A DNA stretch of 64,000 nucleotides from the NCBI GenBank assembly GCA_910575695.1, contig CAJTGJ010000022.1:18681-82680 (forward strand), in the 5' to 3' direction. Position numbers and translations under genes: made by a program. This DNA comes from Oscillospiraceae bacterium (GTDB lineage: Bacteria; Bacillota; Clostridia; Oscillospirales; Oscillospiraceae). The notes below the pieces were generated by a model. The model ran no database searches, had not been told where the DNA came from, and saw only the letters and a list, made by a program, of their open reading frames with translations. Shown here in pieces: positions 16,115-25,420 of the stretch (position 1 is its first letter; each line of letters opens with the position of its first letter).

Positions 16115-17513
16115 ACAGGCGGAAATAGCGCTTCGCGTTGTGATAGCAGATGTCCTCGACCAGCGCCCCGGCCTGGTCCAGACCGGCGGGGTATTCGCCG
16201 TTCTCCATCCAGCCGCCCACCAGCTCGCACAGGATGCGGCGGAAATAGGCGTGGCGGGTGTAGCTGAGGAAACTGCGGGAATCAGTGAGCATCCCGATGA
16301 AGTTGCCCAGCAGGCTCAGGTTGGCAAGGCTGGTGAGCTGGTCCTTCATCCCCGTCTTGTTGTCGTTGAACCACCAGGCGCTGCCGTGCTGGAGCTTGCC
16401 GGGGATGCCCGGGCCCTGGAAGGCGCCGATCATGGTGTCCAGCAGCTCGTTTTCGCCGGGGTTCAGGCTGTACAGGATGGTGCGGGGCAGGAGGCCCTCC
16501 CTGTACAGCGCGTCCAGCAGGGCGTACAGCGAGCCGGCGCAGTTGACGTTGTTCATGCAGTCAAAGCCGGAATCCGGGCCCAGTCTGGCGAACATGGCGC
16601 TGTTGGGGTTCCTCATGCAGTTGTAGTGGACCTGCATGGCCCACTCCATGCCGTGATAGCGCCTGGCGCAGAACAGCAGCAGCTCGGTTTTGAAGCCCTC
16701 GGCCTCCTCCATGGTGACAGGCTGGCCGTCCAGGGCCTTTTTCATAACGGCGTCCACCTGCGCCCGCTCCATGGGCCGGAAGGGCACGTAGTCCAGCCCG
16801 TGGTCCGCCGCCCGGCAGCCCGCCTCATCAAATACCTTCATCCGCTGGTCCAGCGCCGCCTCCAGGCTGTCCAGGTCCTTGACCTCGACGCCGGAGCTCC
16901 GGCCCAGCTCAGCCAGGAAATCCGCCCAGCCGGACTTTTCGATATTCAGCGCCTTGTCCGGGCGGAAAGAGGGCGCCACCACGGTGGAAATGCTGCCGTC
17001 CTCAGCCAGCCGCTTGTGCCACGCCAGATCGGAAGCGGGGTCGTCGGTGGTGCCCACCATGGCCACATTGCTCTGGCGGAGGATGCCGCGCACACTCATA
17101 TCCGGCTCCGCCAGCTTTTTGACGCTCAGATCCCAGACCTCCTGGGCAGTCTCGCCGTTGAGCACCCCTTCATAGCCGAAGTAGGTACGCAGCTCCAGGT
17201 GGCACCAGTGGTACATGGGGTTGCCGATGGCCCGGGGAAGCGCCTCGGCAAACTTCTGGAATTTCTCCCGCTCCGGGGCGTCGCCGGTGATATACCGCTC
17301 GTCCACGCCGTTGGAGCGCATGACCCGCCACTTGTAGTGGTCCCCCTCCAGCCAGACCTGGTAGATGTTCTCAAACCGGCGGTCTTCAAAAATCTCCCTG
17401 GGGTCCACATGGCAGTGGTAGTCGATGATGGGCATTTTTTCGGCGTAGTCATGGTAAAGCCGCTGGGCGGTGGGGGTGGTCAGCAGAAAATCCCGATCCA
17501 TAAATGCTTTCAT
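16113..17513 (-). CDS. uxaC: glucuronate/galacturonate isomerase
   Basis: 466 residues, the family length. It converts D-glucuronate to D-fructuronate (or galacturonate to tagaturonate) in the cytoplasm. The N-terminal metal motif DYHCHVDPREIFED (about 38-51) and the conserved GDHYKWR and NPGEN segments are present. It is the last gene of the uronate operon, 24 bp after uxuB. The ATG at 17513 follows GGAGGTTTTTGCA; an upstream in-frame ATG lacks a site at proper spacing. Confidence 0.96.
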   Translation of the reverse strand: MKAFMDRDFLLTTPTAQRLYHDYAEKMPIIDYHCHVDPREIFEDRRFENIYQVWLEGDHYKWRVMRSNGVDERYITGDAPEREKFQKFAEALPRAIGNPMYHWCHLELRTYFGYEGVLNGETAQEVWDLSVKKLAEPDMSVRGILRQSNVAMVGTTDDPASDLAWHKRLAEDGSISTVVAPSFRPDKALNIEKSGWADFLAELGRSSGVEVKDLDSLEAALDQRMKVFDEAGCRAADHGLDYVPFRPMERAQVDAVMKKALDGQPVTMEEAEGFKTELLLFCARRYHGMEWAMQVHYNCMRNPNSAMFARLGPDSGFDCMNNVNCAGSLYALLDALYREGLLPRTILYSLNPGENELLDTMIGAFQGPGIPGKLQHGSAWWFNDNKTGMKDQLTSLANLSLLGNFIGMLTDSRSFLSYTRHAYFRRILCELVGGWMENGEYPAGLDQAGALVEDICYHNAKRYFRL

Positions 17514-17537
17514 TGCAAAAACCTCCTGATGCATCCG

Positions 17538-19121
17538 TTACCGGGCGGAAACGTACTTGTGGAGGGTGCGGCGCACCGCGCCCGGCCCGGCAAACAGCTC
17601 CGCGGCCATGGCCTCTACCCGCTGGCCCAGGCCGACCTCGTACAGATCCACGCCGAACACATCCTTTCGGCTGTACAGAGCCTTCAGGCAGCTCATGTCC
17701 TGCTCCCCTTCCCTGACCTCCAGCGGGGCCACGATGGGCTGAAGCTCCGACAGCAGGGGGTCGGGAGAGGGCGTAAAGCTGCTGCCCGCGTCGTCCACGC
17801 CCTTGAGATACCGGGCGTAGCCCGCCAGCACCAGGGGGATCAGCACCAGATCGTTCAGATTCAGCCCCTTGGCGCTGTACGCCTTGATGGTCTCGCCAAA
17901 GCGGATGGGCAGTTTTTGGGAGGTGTCGGTGGCAATGCGCTGGGGGGCGTCGGGCATGAAGGGGTTGGGCAGGCGCTTGTTCAGCACCGCGTCAATGAAG
18001 TCAGCGGGCTTGAGCACCCCCGGGTCCACCACCACGGGCATGGCCTCGATATGGCCCATTTTGGTGATGAGGCCCCGCAGGTCCTCGTCCTTCATCTCGG
18101 CGGAGATCAGGGTATAGCCCAGCAGACAGCCGTAGATGGACATGGCGGTGTGCAGGGGGTTCAGGCAGGTACACACCTTCATCCGCTCCACCTTGTCCAC
18201 CGTGGCCTGGTCGGTGTACAGCACCCCAACCTTGTCCAGGGGCGGACGGCCGTTGGGATAGCGGTCCTCCACCACCAGGTATTCCGTCTCCTCCGCGTTG
18301 ACGAAGGGGGCGGTATAGGTGCTTTTCCCGGTGATGATGGTGTCCCGGTCCTCGAAGCCGTCTTTCTCCAGCATTTCCTGCACCAGGGCGTCGGGCCGGG
18401 GGGTGATCTTGTCGATCATGCTCCAGGGGAAGGATACCTTGGCCTCATCGTTCAGATAGGCCAGGAAGCCGTCCTCCACCAGTCCGGCCTTGTGCCACGC
18501 CTCTGCGTAGGCCAGCACGGCGGCCTTTGCCTTGTCCCCGTTGTGGGAGCAGTTGTCCATGCTCTGGAGGGTCAGGGGCAGGGCCCCGGCCTGATAGCGC
18601 TTGTGAAGCAGAACCGCCGCCTTGCCCATGATAAGCGCCGGGGACAGGCCCCGTTCCAGGTCGGCGGGGGCCACGGAGTAACCCTTCTCGGTGATGGTGA
18701 AGCTGACCATCTGGAGGGACGGGGCGGTGATGATCTCCTCCAGGCGGGCCCAGTCGCCGGCGAACTGGGGGTCGGCTTTCAGGCTCTCGGTGACGGAGGC
18801 CACCACCTTCTTCCGGATGGTGCCGTCGGACTGGAGCACCACCAGCAGGCTCAGGTTGTCGTAGGGGGCGTAGGCCTTGTCGATGATCTCAAAGTCGAAG
18901 CCCTCAGCCACGATAACGCCCCGGTCATAGGCTCCCTGGTCCAGCAGGTCCTCCAGCAGGGCGGCGGGGAACGCCCGGAAGATGTTGCCCGCGCCGAAGT
19001 GGAGCCATGTGGGCTGGTCGTGGGTCCTGGCCCGGACGGCCTCCAGGTCGAATTTAGGGAGCTGGTAGCCCTCCCAGTCCCCGGTGTCATAACCGGGCTT
19101 CAACAGGCCGGTGAGTTTCAT
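17538..19121 (-). CDS. uxuB: fructuronate reductase (mannitol dehydrogenase family)
   Basis: 527 residues. An N-terminal Rossmann-type region with LHFGAGNIFRAF (about 40-51) and the catalytic signature near DKITPRPD and LNPLHTAMSIYG. Together with uxuA it converts fructuronate to mannonate and on to 2-keto-3-deoxygluconate. It overlaps uxuA by 4 nt (ATGA), so the two are coupled. Tagaturonate reductase (UxaB) is a close relative; the uxuA partnership makes UxuB the better name. Confidence 0.9.
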   Translation of the reverse strand: MKLTGLLKPGYDTGDWEGYQLPKFDLEAVRARTHDQPTWLHFGAGNIFRAFPAALLEDLLDQGAYDRGVIVAEGFDFEIIDKAYAPYDNLSLLVVLQSDGTIRKKVVASVTESLKADPQFAGDWARLEEIITAPSLQMVSFTITEKGYSVAPADLERGLSPALIMGKAAVLLHKRYQAGALPLTLQSMDNCSHNGDKAKAAVLAYAEAWHKAGLVEDGFLAYLNDEAKVSFPWSMIDKITPRPDALVQEMLEKDGFEDRDTIITGKSTYTAPFVNAEETEYLVVEDRYPNGRPPLDKVGVLYTDQATVDKVERMKVCTCLNPLHTAMSIYGCLLGYTLISAEMKDEDLRGLITKMGHIEAMPVVVDPGVLKPADFIDAVLNKRLPNPFMPDAPQRIATDTSQKLPIRFGETIKAYSAKGLNLNDLVLIPLVLAGYARYLKGVDDAGSSFTPSPDPLLSELQPIVAPLEVREGEQDMSCLKALYSRKDVFGVDLYEVGLGQRVEAMAAELFAGPGAVRRTLHKYVSAR

Positions 19122-20203
19122 TTCTGCTCCGCCTCCTTGTCCATCAGATCCCAGGCGCCCAGCATATACATGATGCCCAGGGCACGGTCATACAGCCCAT
19201 AGCCGGGGCGCACGGTGCCCGGGCCCTCGTCCCAAAGGTGCCGCCCGTGGTCGGGGCGGATATAGCCGTCGAAGCCGCAGTCGTGATAGGCCCGCAGTAT
19301 GTCCAGTATGCCGGTGTCGCCGTCGCAGTCCCGGTGGCTGGCCTCGGAGAAATCGCCATTGTCGAAGTGCTTGATGTTGCGGATGTGGGCAAAGGCGATG
19401 CGGTCGCAGTGCTTGCGCACGATGTCCGCCACATTGTTGTCCGGGTTGGCGTTCAGGCTGCCGGAACACAGGGTCAGGCAGTTGCAGGGGTCGTCCACCA
19501 TGGACAGGAATTTATCCACGGCGGCGGCGTCCACCATCAGCCGGGGCAGGCCGAAGATGTCCCAGGGGGGATCGTCCATGTGGATGGCCATCTTGATATC
19601 GCACTCCCGGCAGGTTGGCATGATGGCTTCCAGGAAGTATTTCAGGTTTTCCCACAGCTTTTCCTTGGTGACGGGCTTGTATTTCTCGAACAGCTCATCC
19701 AGCTTGGCCATCCGCTCCGGCTCCCAGCCGGGGAAGGTCATATTGTATTTTTCGGTGAAGGACATGACGTAATCCGCCATCTCCTTCGGGTCGTCGTGAA
19801 TCTTGCCGGCCTCGTAGTACAGCGCCGTGGAGCCGTCCCCCACCGGGTGGAACAGGTCGGTGCGGGTCCAGTCGAACACGGGCATGAAGTTATAGCAGAT
19901 GACCTTCACACCGAACCGGGACAGGTTTTTGATGGTCTGCTTGTAATTTTCGATATACTGGTCCCGGGTGGGCAGGCCGATTTTGATGTCGTCGTGAACA
20001 TTCACCGACTCCACCACGTCCATGTTGAAGCCGTAGGGCTTCAGCTGCTGCTGGACCGCAGCGATCTCGTCCAGCTCCCACACCTCGCCGGGCATTTTGT
20101 CATGGAGCGCCCAGACAATGCCCTCCACGCCGGGGATCTGCTTGATGTCGGACAGCTTGATCTGGTCGTTGCCCCTGCCGTACCAGCGCCATGTCATTTT
20201 CAT
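19118..20203 (-). CDS. uxuA: mannonate dehydratase
   Basis: 361 residues, standard UxuA length. It dehydrates D-mannonate to 2-keto-3-deoxy-D-gluconate. A TIM-barrel xylose-isomerase-like fold with NFMPVFDWTRTDL (about 103-115), HMDDPPWDIFGLPR (about 207-220), the HIRN segment and IRPDHGRHLWDE near residue 317. It sits between the GH31 genes and uxuB, with AGGTGAG 6 nt upstream of the ATG. Confidence 0.97.
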   Translation of the reverse strand: MKMTWRWYGRGNDQIKLSDIKQIPGVEGIVWALHDKMPGEVWELDEIAAVQQQLKPYGFNMDVVESVNVHDDIKIGLPTRDQYIENYKQTIKNLSRFGVKVICYNFMPVFDWTRTDLFHPVGDGSTALYYEAGKIHDDPKEMADYVMSFTEKYNMTFPGWEPERMAKLDELFEKYKPVTKEKLWENLKYFLEAIMPTCRECDIKMAIHMDDPPWDIFGLPRLMVDAAAVDKFLSMVDDPCNCLTLCSGSLNANPDNNVADIVRKHCDRIAFAHIRNIKHFDNGDFSEASHRDCDGDTGILDILRAYHDCGFDGYIRPDHGRHLWDEGPGTVRPGYGLYDRALGIMYMLGAWDLMDKEAEQK

Positions 20204-20239
20204 AGATAACTCACCTCACAAAATAATCAGGCCAAAGAG

Positions 20240-22768
20240 CTATTGCTCCTTTTCCGCCACCTCGTCGGCCATGCCGATGAGGTCGAATTTTTCCGTGGAA
20301 ACCACAATATCAAAATCGTTCTTCTGGGGCTTGAGGCACTTCACCCAGATGGTGCGGTCGGACAGGTTGTAGTACCAGCCGGACTCTGCCTCCTCCCAGT
20401 TGTCCCGGACCAGGAAGCGGGGAATCCGCGCCCCGTCCACAGTGACCCAGTAAGCGCCCTTGCTCTTGCTGACCACCTTCAGCGTCAGCCGCTCCACCGT
20501 GCCGGGGTAGCTGCCCTCCTTGTGGAAGGAGATGATCTTGCGGTCGCCGCCCTTAACGGAAATAGTGGTCTTGGCATATACGCCGTTTTTGTAGTCCTGG
20601 GTGTGGCCATCGTCATCGTAGAATACCATGCTGCTGTCCCCACCGGCGGCGATGGTCAGATCCAGCTGCCTCATGGTATCCGACAGGACGTGGGTCACGT
20701 CCTCACTGGTGAACAGGATGGCGTTTCCCCGCAGAAACATGGGAATGCTGTCCAGCGTCACGGGAACGGTGATGGTCTTTCCGCCCTCATACTCCCGCAT
20801 GAAGTCGTTCATGTCATACCACTTCGTACCGGCGGGCAGGTAGACAGTACGCTCGGCGGCCCCCTTCTCCACCACATTGGCCACCAGCAGGGACGGGCCG
20901 AACATGAAGGCCAGATTCTGGTCCCGGTAGCATTCCACGTCCTCGGGGAACTCCAGGAACAGGGGCCGCATGACGGGCACACCCGTCTGGCTTGCCTGGT
21001 ACATCAGGGAGTACAGATAGGGCAGCAGGCGGTAGCGCAGGGCATAGGCCGCTTTCACCTGGGGCAGGCATTCCTCGTACATCCAGGGCTGGGTGACGGT
21101 GTTGTCGTCGTTGGCGGAGTTGATGGTGAACCGGGGCTGGAAGATGCCGCTCTGAATCCAGCGCAGCAGCAATTCACCCTCGGGGGCTCCCCCGGCAAAG
21201 CCGCCGATGTCACAGCCCATGTTGGCACAGCCGGACAGGCCCATGCCCATGATGGTGGCCAGGTTGAACTTCACCGTCCTCCAATCGGTGAGGTTGTCGC
21301 CGCCCCAGACCTGGGCGTAACGCTGGATGCCCGCGTAGCCCGCCCGGTTGATGACGTAGGGCCGCTCGTTGGGATACATCTCCTCCAGCGCCTTCCAGCC
21401 CACATAGGCCATCATGTTGGAGTGGATGATCTTCAGCTCCGCCATGGTGCCCTTCTGCCCCTCAAAATCGCACTGGGCGTTCCGGTCGTCGATGCCGTCC
21501 ATCTCGCAGTTGTCGTTCCAGACGGTTTTACAGCCCTTGGACAGAATGGTTTCCTTCAGCAGGTGCTTCCAGGCGTCCCGGCCTGCGGGGCCGGTGAAGT
21601 CGATGAACCGGCCCTCCCCGCCCCACCAGCGGCCATAGGCGTCCCCTTCCCCGCCGGGGGCTTTGATAAAGGCGTCGTGGTCCTCGTAGTATTGGGCGTA
21701 GGGGTGGTGCTCCAGTACGCCGGGCTTCAGGTTGGGAATCACGTTGATGCCCTTGGCGTTCATGGCGGCGAAAAACTTCTCCGGGTCGGGGAAGCGCTTG
21801 TAATTCCAGTTGAAAGTATAGCGCAGGCCGTCCGCTTCCCCGGCGGAATAGCCGGAGGCCAGCCAGAAGTTGTCGATATACAGCTTTTCCTGGAGGTGCT
21901 TGTCGATGACCTTGTAGATCTCCTGGTCGCAGCCCTGCTCCAGCTCGGCGTAGTACATGGTGGAGGCGCAGAAGCCCAGAGACTGCTTGGTGGGCAGGGC
22001 GGGACGGCCCGTCAGCCAGGTGTAGCGCTCGATCACGTCCGCCATCCGGGGGCCGTTGAGGAGGAACAGGTCGATGTCTCCGCCGTCCGCCTGCCAGTAG
22101 CAGTAACGCTCCCAGTAGCCGCTGATCTCCTGGCCCATGTCGAACACACAGTCATAGGAATTGTGGTAGAACAGGCCCAGGGCGTGGAGACGGTCCTCGT
22201 TGACGCGGATATAAAAGGGGATGTGCTTGTACATGGGGTCGCCGTGCTCCGGGTCGTGGCCGATGGCGTCCTTGGGGCTCATCCGCAGGCGGCGCCCCTT
22301 TTTGTCCAGGTGTCCTGTCTTTTCACCAAAGCCGAAGAAATGGTCCTTCTGGCGGTCCATGCAGGAGTAGTGGCTGACGCGGCCCAGCTGGTCGATCTCA
22401 AAGGCCCGCTCGGCCAGGTCCCGGTAGATGCACGTGCCCTCTGCGGTGTAGAGGGAGAAGGACAGCGGCTCCTTCTTCATCACCAGCTTTAAGGTGCCGG
22501 TGCGGAAAGTCAGCGTGGATGCCCCCTCCTCGCAGGGGACGTCCAGGGGCTGGACGCGCCGGCGCTCCCCCGCGAACAGGGGATCCAGCCGGTCGGGCCA
22601 GGCGGTGGTCACCAGGGCGTAGGACTGCTCGGGAAATGCCCGGGAAAAGGACGCCCGGATACGGATCACATCGTCGCTGAGGAAAGCTAAAAGCACGTCG
22701 GCCCGGTCCCCATGGATTACATAGCCCACGGGGGTTTTCTCATGAGAGACATATTGTTTCAGCAGCAT
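20240..22768 (-). CDS. glycoside hydrolase family 31 enzyme (first of a tandem pair)
   Basis: 842 residues, no signal peptide, so cytoplasmic. The N-terminal beta-sandwich (about 10-240) with FFGFGEKTG, a (beta/alpha)8 barrel (about 255-590) and C-terminal beta domains follow the GH31 plan. The nucleophile motif reads W417-N-D419-N-C-E, not the common W-x-D-M-N-E, and the acid/base is probably D491 in WGGDN. GH31 covers alpha-glucosidases, alpha-xylosidases and sulfoquinovosidases. The uronate operon context suggests that it frees a uronate- or xylose-containing oligosaccharide taken up by the TRAP system; this is inference. The next gene upstream is a paralogue. Confidence 0.92.
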   Translation of the reverse strand: MLLKQYVSHEKTPVGYVIHGDRADVLLAFLSDDVIRIRASFSRAFPEQSYALVTTAWPDRLDPLFAGERRRVQPLDVPCEEGASTLTFRTGTLKLVMKKEPLSFSLYTAEGTCIYRDLAERAFEIDQLGRVSHYSCMDRQKDHFFGFGEKTGHLDKKGRRLRMSPKDAIGHDPEHGDPMYKHIPFYIRVNEDRLHALGLFYHNSYDCVFDMGQEISGYWERYCYWQADGGDIDLFLLNGPRMADVIERYTWLTGRPALPTKQSLGFCASTMYYAELEQGCDQEIYKVIDKHLQEKLYIDNFWLASGYSAGEADGLRYTFNWNYKRFPDPEKFFAAMNAKGINVIPNLKPGVLEHHPYAQYYEDHDAFIKAPGGEGDAYGRWWGGEGRFIDFTGPAGRDAWKHLLKETILSKGCKTVWNDNCEMDGIDDRNAQCDFEGQKGTMAELKIIHSNMMAYVGWKALEEMYPNERPYVINRAGYAGIQRYAQVWGGDNLTDWRTVKFNLATIMGMGLSGCANMGCDIGGFAGGAPEGELLLRWIQSGIFQPRFTINSANDDNTVTQPWMYEECLPQVKAAYALRYRLLPYLYSLMYQASQTGVPVMRPLFLEFPEDVECYRDQNLAFMFGPSLLVANVVEKGAAERTVYLPAGTKWYDMNDFMREYEGGKTITVPVTLDSIPMFLRGNAILFTSEDVTHVLSDTMRQLDLTIAAGGDSSMVFYDDDGHTQDYKNGVYAKTTISVKGGDRKIISFHKEGSYPGTVERLTLKVVSKSKGAYWVTVDGARIPRFLVRDNWEEAESGWYYNLSDRTIWVKCLKPQKNDFDIVVSTEKFDLIGMADEVAEKEQ

Positions 22769-22787
22769 GGAGAGCTCCTTTCCCGGG

Positions 22788-25280
22788 TCACATCCCGATC
22801 AGGTCAAAGTTCTCAAAGGAGACGGTGAGTGTCACGTCCTTTTTGGGGTTGGGGTACTTGACCAGCACGGCCTTTTTGGTCTGGCTGTAGTACCAGCCGC
22901 TGTCCGCCGCCTCAAACTTGCGGCGGTTCAGGAAGTGCTCCAGCTTTTCCCCGCCCAGGGCCGCCCAGAAGGGGCTGCGGTCCTTGCGGATCATCTCTAC
23001 CGTCACGTCCTCCACGAAGTCAGTGTACCCGCCCTCGGCGGAAAAGTCAACCTTTACCACGTCGGCGCCGGACATACGGATGCTGGTCTTGCGGAACACG
23101 CCCTTTTGGTAGTCGTTGGTCACGCCGTCGTCGTCATAGAGGGTATAGGTGCGCTCCACACCGGGGGCCAGGATGATGTGCAGTCCGGAGGCGTGGTCCC
23201 GCTCCATGCTCATGAGCTGGTTGGACGCCATGGGAATGACGGCCCCCTCCCGGATAAACATGGGAATGGTCTCCAGGGCCACGGGCGTCTCGATGGTCTG
23301 GCCGCCCTCGTAGCACTTGAAATTGTCGTTCCAGTCGTACCACTTGCATCCGGCGGGGAGGTAAACCTTCCGGGTCGCAGCCCCTGGCTCGATGACGTTA
23401 GCCACCAGGATGTCCCGGCCGTAGAGGAACTCAAAGCTCTCGTCGTACACGTTGGGGTCGTCCTGGAACTCGTACACCAGGGCACGCATGATGGGCGCGC
23501 CGGTCTGGCTGGCCTCGTACTCGGCGGAATAGAGATAGGGAGTCATGCGGTAGCGGAGCAGGATGGCGTCCCGGATCAGTCCGGCGGAGCTGCGGTACAT
23601 CCAGGGCTCGGTAACGGTGTTGTCGTTGCTGGCGGAGTGGATGGAGAACCGGGGCTGGAAGATGCCGTTCTGCACCCAGCGGACAAACAGCTCCTCATCG
23701 GGGGCGGGGCCGTGGAAGCCGCCGATGTCCGCGCCCTCGTTGGGCTGGCCGGACAGGCCCATGCCGGTGATAATGGGAATGTTGTATTTCAGGGACTTCC
23801 AGCTGGTATAGTTATCGCCGCACCAGTTCTGGGCGTACTTCTGGATACCGGAGGAGCCGCTTCGGCACACCATGTAGGGCCGGGCGTCCGGGTTGTGCTC
23901 CACCACGGCGTCTGCGCCGATCTTACACATGATGGTGCTCATGATGGGCTTGAGCTGGCCGATGGTGCCCCCCTTGCCGTCGAAGTCACAGCGGCTGTCC
24001 TTGTCCAGCAGGCTGTCGTACTCGCAGTTGTCGTTCCAGATGGAATCGGTACCGATGTCGATCACGTGCTCGGTGAGGTACTTCTTCCACGCCTCCCGGG
24101 CCTCGGGCTTGGTGTAGTCCCAGAACGCGCCGTCGCCGCCCCACCATTTGCCGACACTATAGGCATCGCTGTCCGGCTCCTTGACAAATACGCCCTTGTC
24201 CACGAACTCCTGGAACCAGGGATGCATCAGCAGGACGCCGGGCTTTACGTTGGGCACGTTCTGCGCCCCCTTCTCATTCATGGCGGCGAAGTATGCCCGG
24301 GGGTCCTTGAAACGGTCAGTGTTCCAGGTGAACACGCACCGTTTGTTGTCATAGCTGGTGTAGCCGGAGGACAGGTGGAACCCATCGATGGGGAAGCCCT
24401 CCTCCTTGATGGTGTCGATGAACTCCAGCACCGCGTCGTCGCTGTCCTTCTCCAGCTCGGGGTAGTACATGGAGGAACCCTGGTAGCCCAGCGCCCGCTT
24501 GGGCAGCAGGGCGGGGCGGCCCGTCAGCAGGGTGTAGTTGTCCACCACCCGGGCCAGGGTGTTCCCGCCCAGCAGGAACAGGTCGATGTCGCCGCCGTCC
24601 GCCTGCCAGTAGGTGTAGCGGGGCCAGTAATTACTCTTTTCCCGGCCCATGTTGAACACGGATTCGTAGAAATTGTGGTAGAACAGGCCCACCGCCTTTT
24701 TTGTCGCCCGGCTCAGTCGGATATAGAAGGGAATGTGCTTATACAGGGTGTCCATTTTCTCCGCGTCGTAACCCATGGCGTCGGTGGCCCGCTCCCGGAG
24801 GAATTCCTTGTTTTTGTTCAGCAGGCCGGCCTTCTCGCCGAAGCCGTAGAAGCAGTCATCCTCCTCCATGCGGCTGTAGTGGGCCACCCGGCGGTTGGAA
24901 TCCTCCACAAAGGGGTTGCCCGCCAGATCCTGGTAGAGCAGAGCCCCCTCGCTGTCGTACAGCCGGAAGGAGATGGGGTCCTTGTCCACCTCCAGGCGGA
25001 GCTTTCCGGTGTCGAACGCGAGGCGGGTTTCCTCCTCGGAGAATTTGGGCAGGAAGGGCTCCACCCGGGTACGCTCCCCCGCAAAGAGGGGATCCAGACG
25101 GTCCTCCCAGGCGGTGGTCGCCAGCACATAGGATTCCTCCGCCAGCTCCTTGTCAAAAGAAGCGCGGACGCGGATGATCTCATCGGTAACAAAGCACAGC
25201 TTGATGTCCGCGCAATTTGTGTGGAGCAGGAACGCGCCGGACAGGCGCTCCAGGCCGGTGACGGCAGAACAGATTTTCAT
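22788..25280 (-). CDS. glycoside hydrolase family 31 enzyme (second of a tandem pair)
   Basis: 830 residues, paralogous over its whole length to the following GH31 gene. The N-terminal block TTAWEDRLDPLFAGER is nearly identical, and the catalytic residues fall two positions apart: D417 in WNDNCE and D489 in WCGDN. No signal peptide. The start is set at 25280 (MKICSAV) after AGGAGTG; a longer frame upstream has no ribosome site and disrupts alignment with the paralogue. The pair probably arose by tandem duplication and may now attack two linkages of one substrate. Confidence 0.9.
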   Translation of the reverse strand: MKICSAVTGLERLSGAFLLHTNCADIKLCFVTDEIIRVRASFDKELAEESYVLATTAWEDRLDPLFAGERTRVEPFLPKFSEEETRLAFDTGKLRLEVDKDPISFRLYDSEGALLYQDLAGNPFVEDSNRRVAHYSRMEEDDCFYGFGEKAGLLNKNKEFLRERATDAMGYDAEKMDTLYKHIPFYIRLSRATKKAVGLFYHNFYESVFNMGREKSNYWPRYTYWQADGGDIDLFLLGGNTLARVVDNYTLLTGRPALLPKRALGYQGSSMYYPELEKDSDDAVLEFIDTIKEEGFPIDGFHLSSGYTSYDNKRCVFTWNTDRFKDPRAYFAAMNEKGAQNVPNVKPGVLLMHPWFQEFVDKGVFVKEPDSDAYSVGKWWGGDGAFWDYTKPEAREAWKKYLTEHVIDIGTDSIWNDNCEYDSLLDKDSRCDFDGKGGTIGQLKPIMSTIMCKIGADAVVEHNPDARPYMVCRSGSSGIQKYAQNWCGDNYTSWKSLKYNIPIITGMGLSGQPNEGADIGGFHGPAPDEELFVRWVQNGIFQPRFSIHSASNDNTVTEPWMYRSSAGLIRDAILLRYRMTPYLYSAEYEASQTGAPIMRALVYEFQDDPNVYDESFEFLYGRDILVANVIEPGAATRKVYLPAGCKWYDWNDNFKCYEGGQTIETPVALETIPMFIREGAVIPMASNQLMSMERDHASGLHIILAPGVERTYTLYDDDGVTNDYQKGVFRKTSIRMSGADVVKVDFSAEGGYTDFVEDVTVEMIRKDRSPFWAALGGEKLEHFLNRRKFEAADSGWYYSQTKKAVLVKYPNPKKDVTLTVSFENFDLIGM

Positions 25281-25420
25281 GATAGCTTCACTCCTGTCAA
25301 ATAGATAGAGCAGACGGCCCCCAGCCAGCGCGCAATGGGGCACGTTGGCTGGAAGCCGCCTCAGATCCAGAGACTTCTTACGGCCAATCAGGCAGGGCAA
25401 CTAAGCCGTCAGAGGTGCGC

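Noticed and set aside
16011..19202. 1063-codon plus-strand open frame opposite uxaC/uxuB
   Set aside because: Antisense shadow of well-identified genes in GC-rich DNA: low-complexity Gly/Val/Leu/His composition and no domain.
20243..22492. 749-codon plus-strand frame opposite the first GH31 gene
   Set aside because: Shadow frame: composition is artefactual and the GH31 on the other strand is certain.
22767..25304. 845-codon plus-strand frame opposite the second GH31 gene
   Set aside because: Shadow frame with no ribosome site or recognisable motif.
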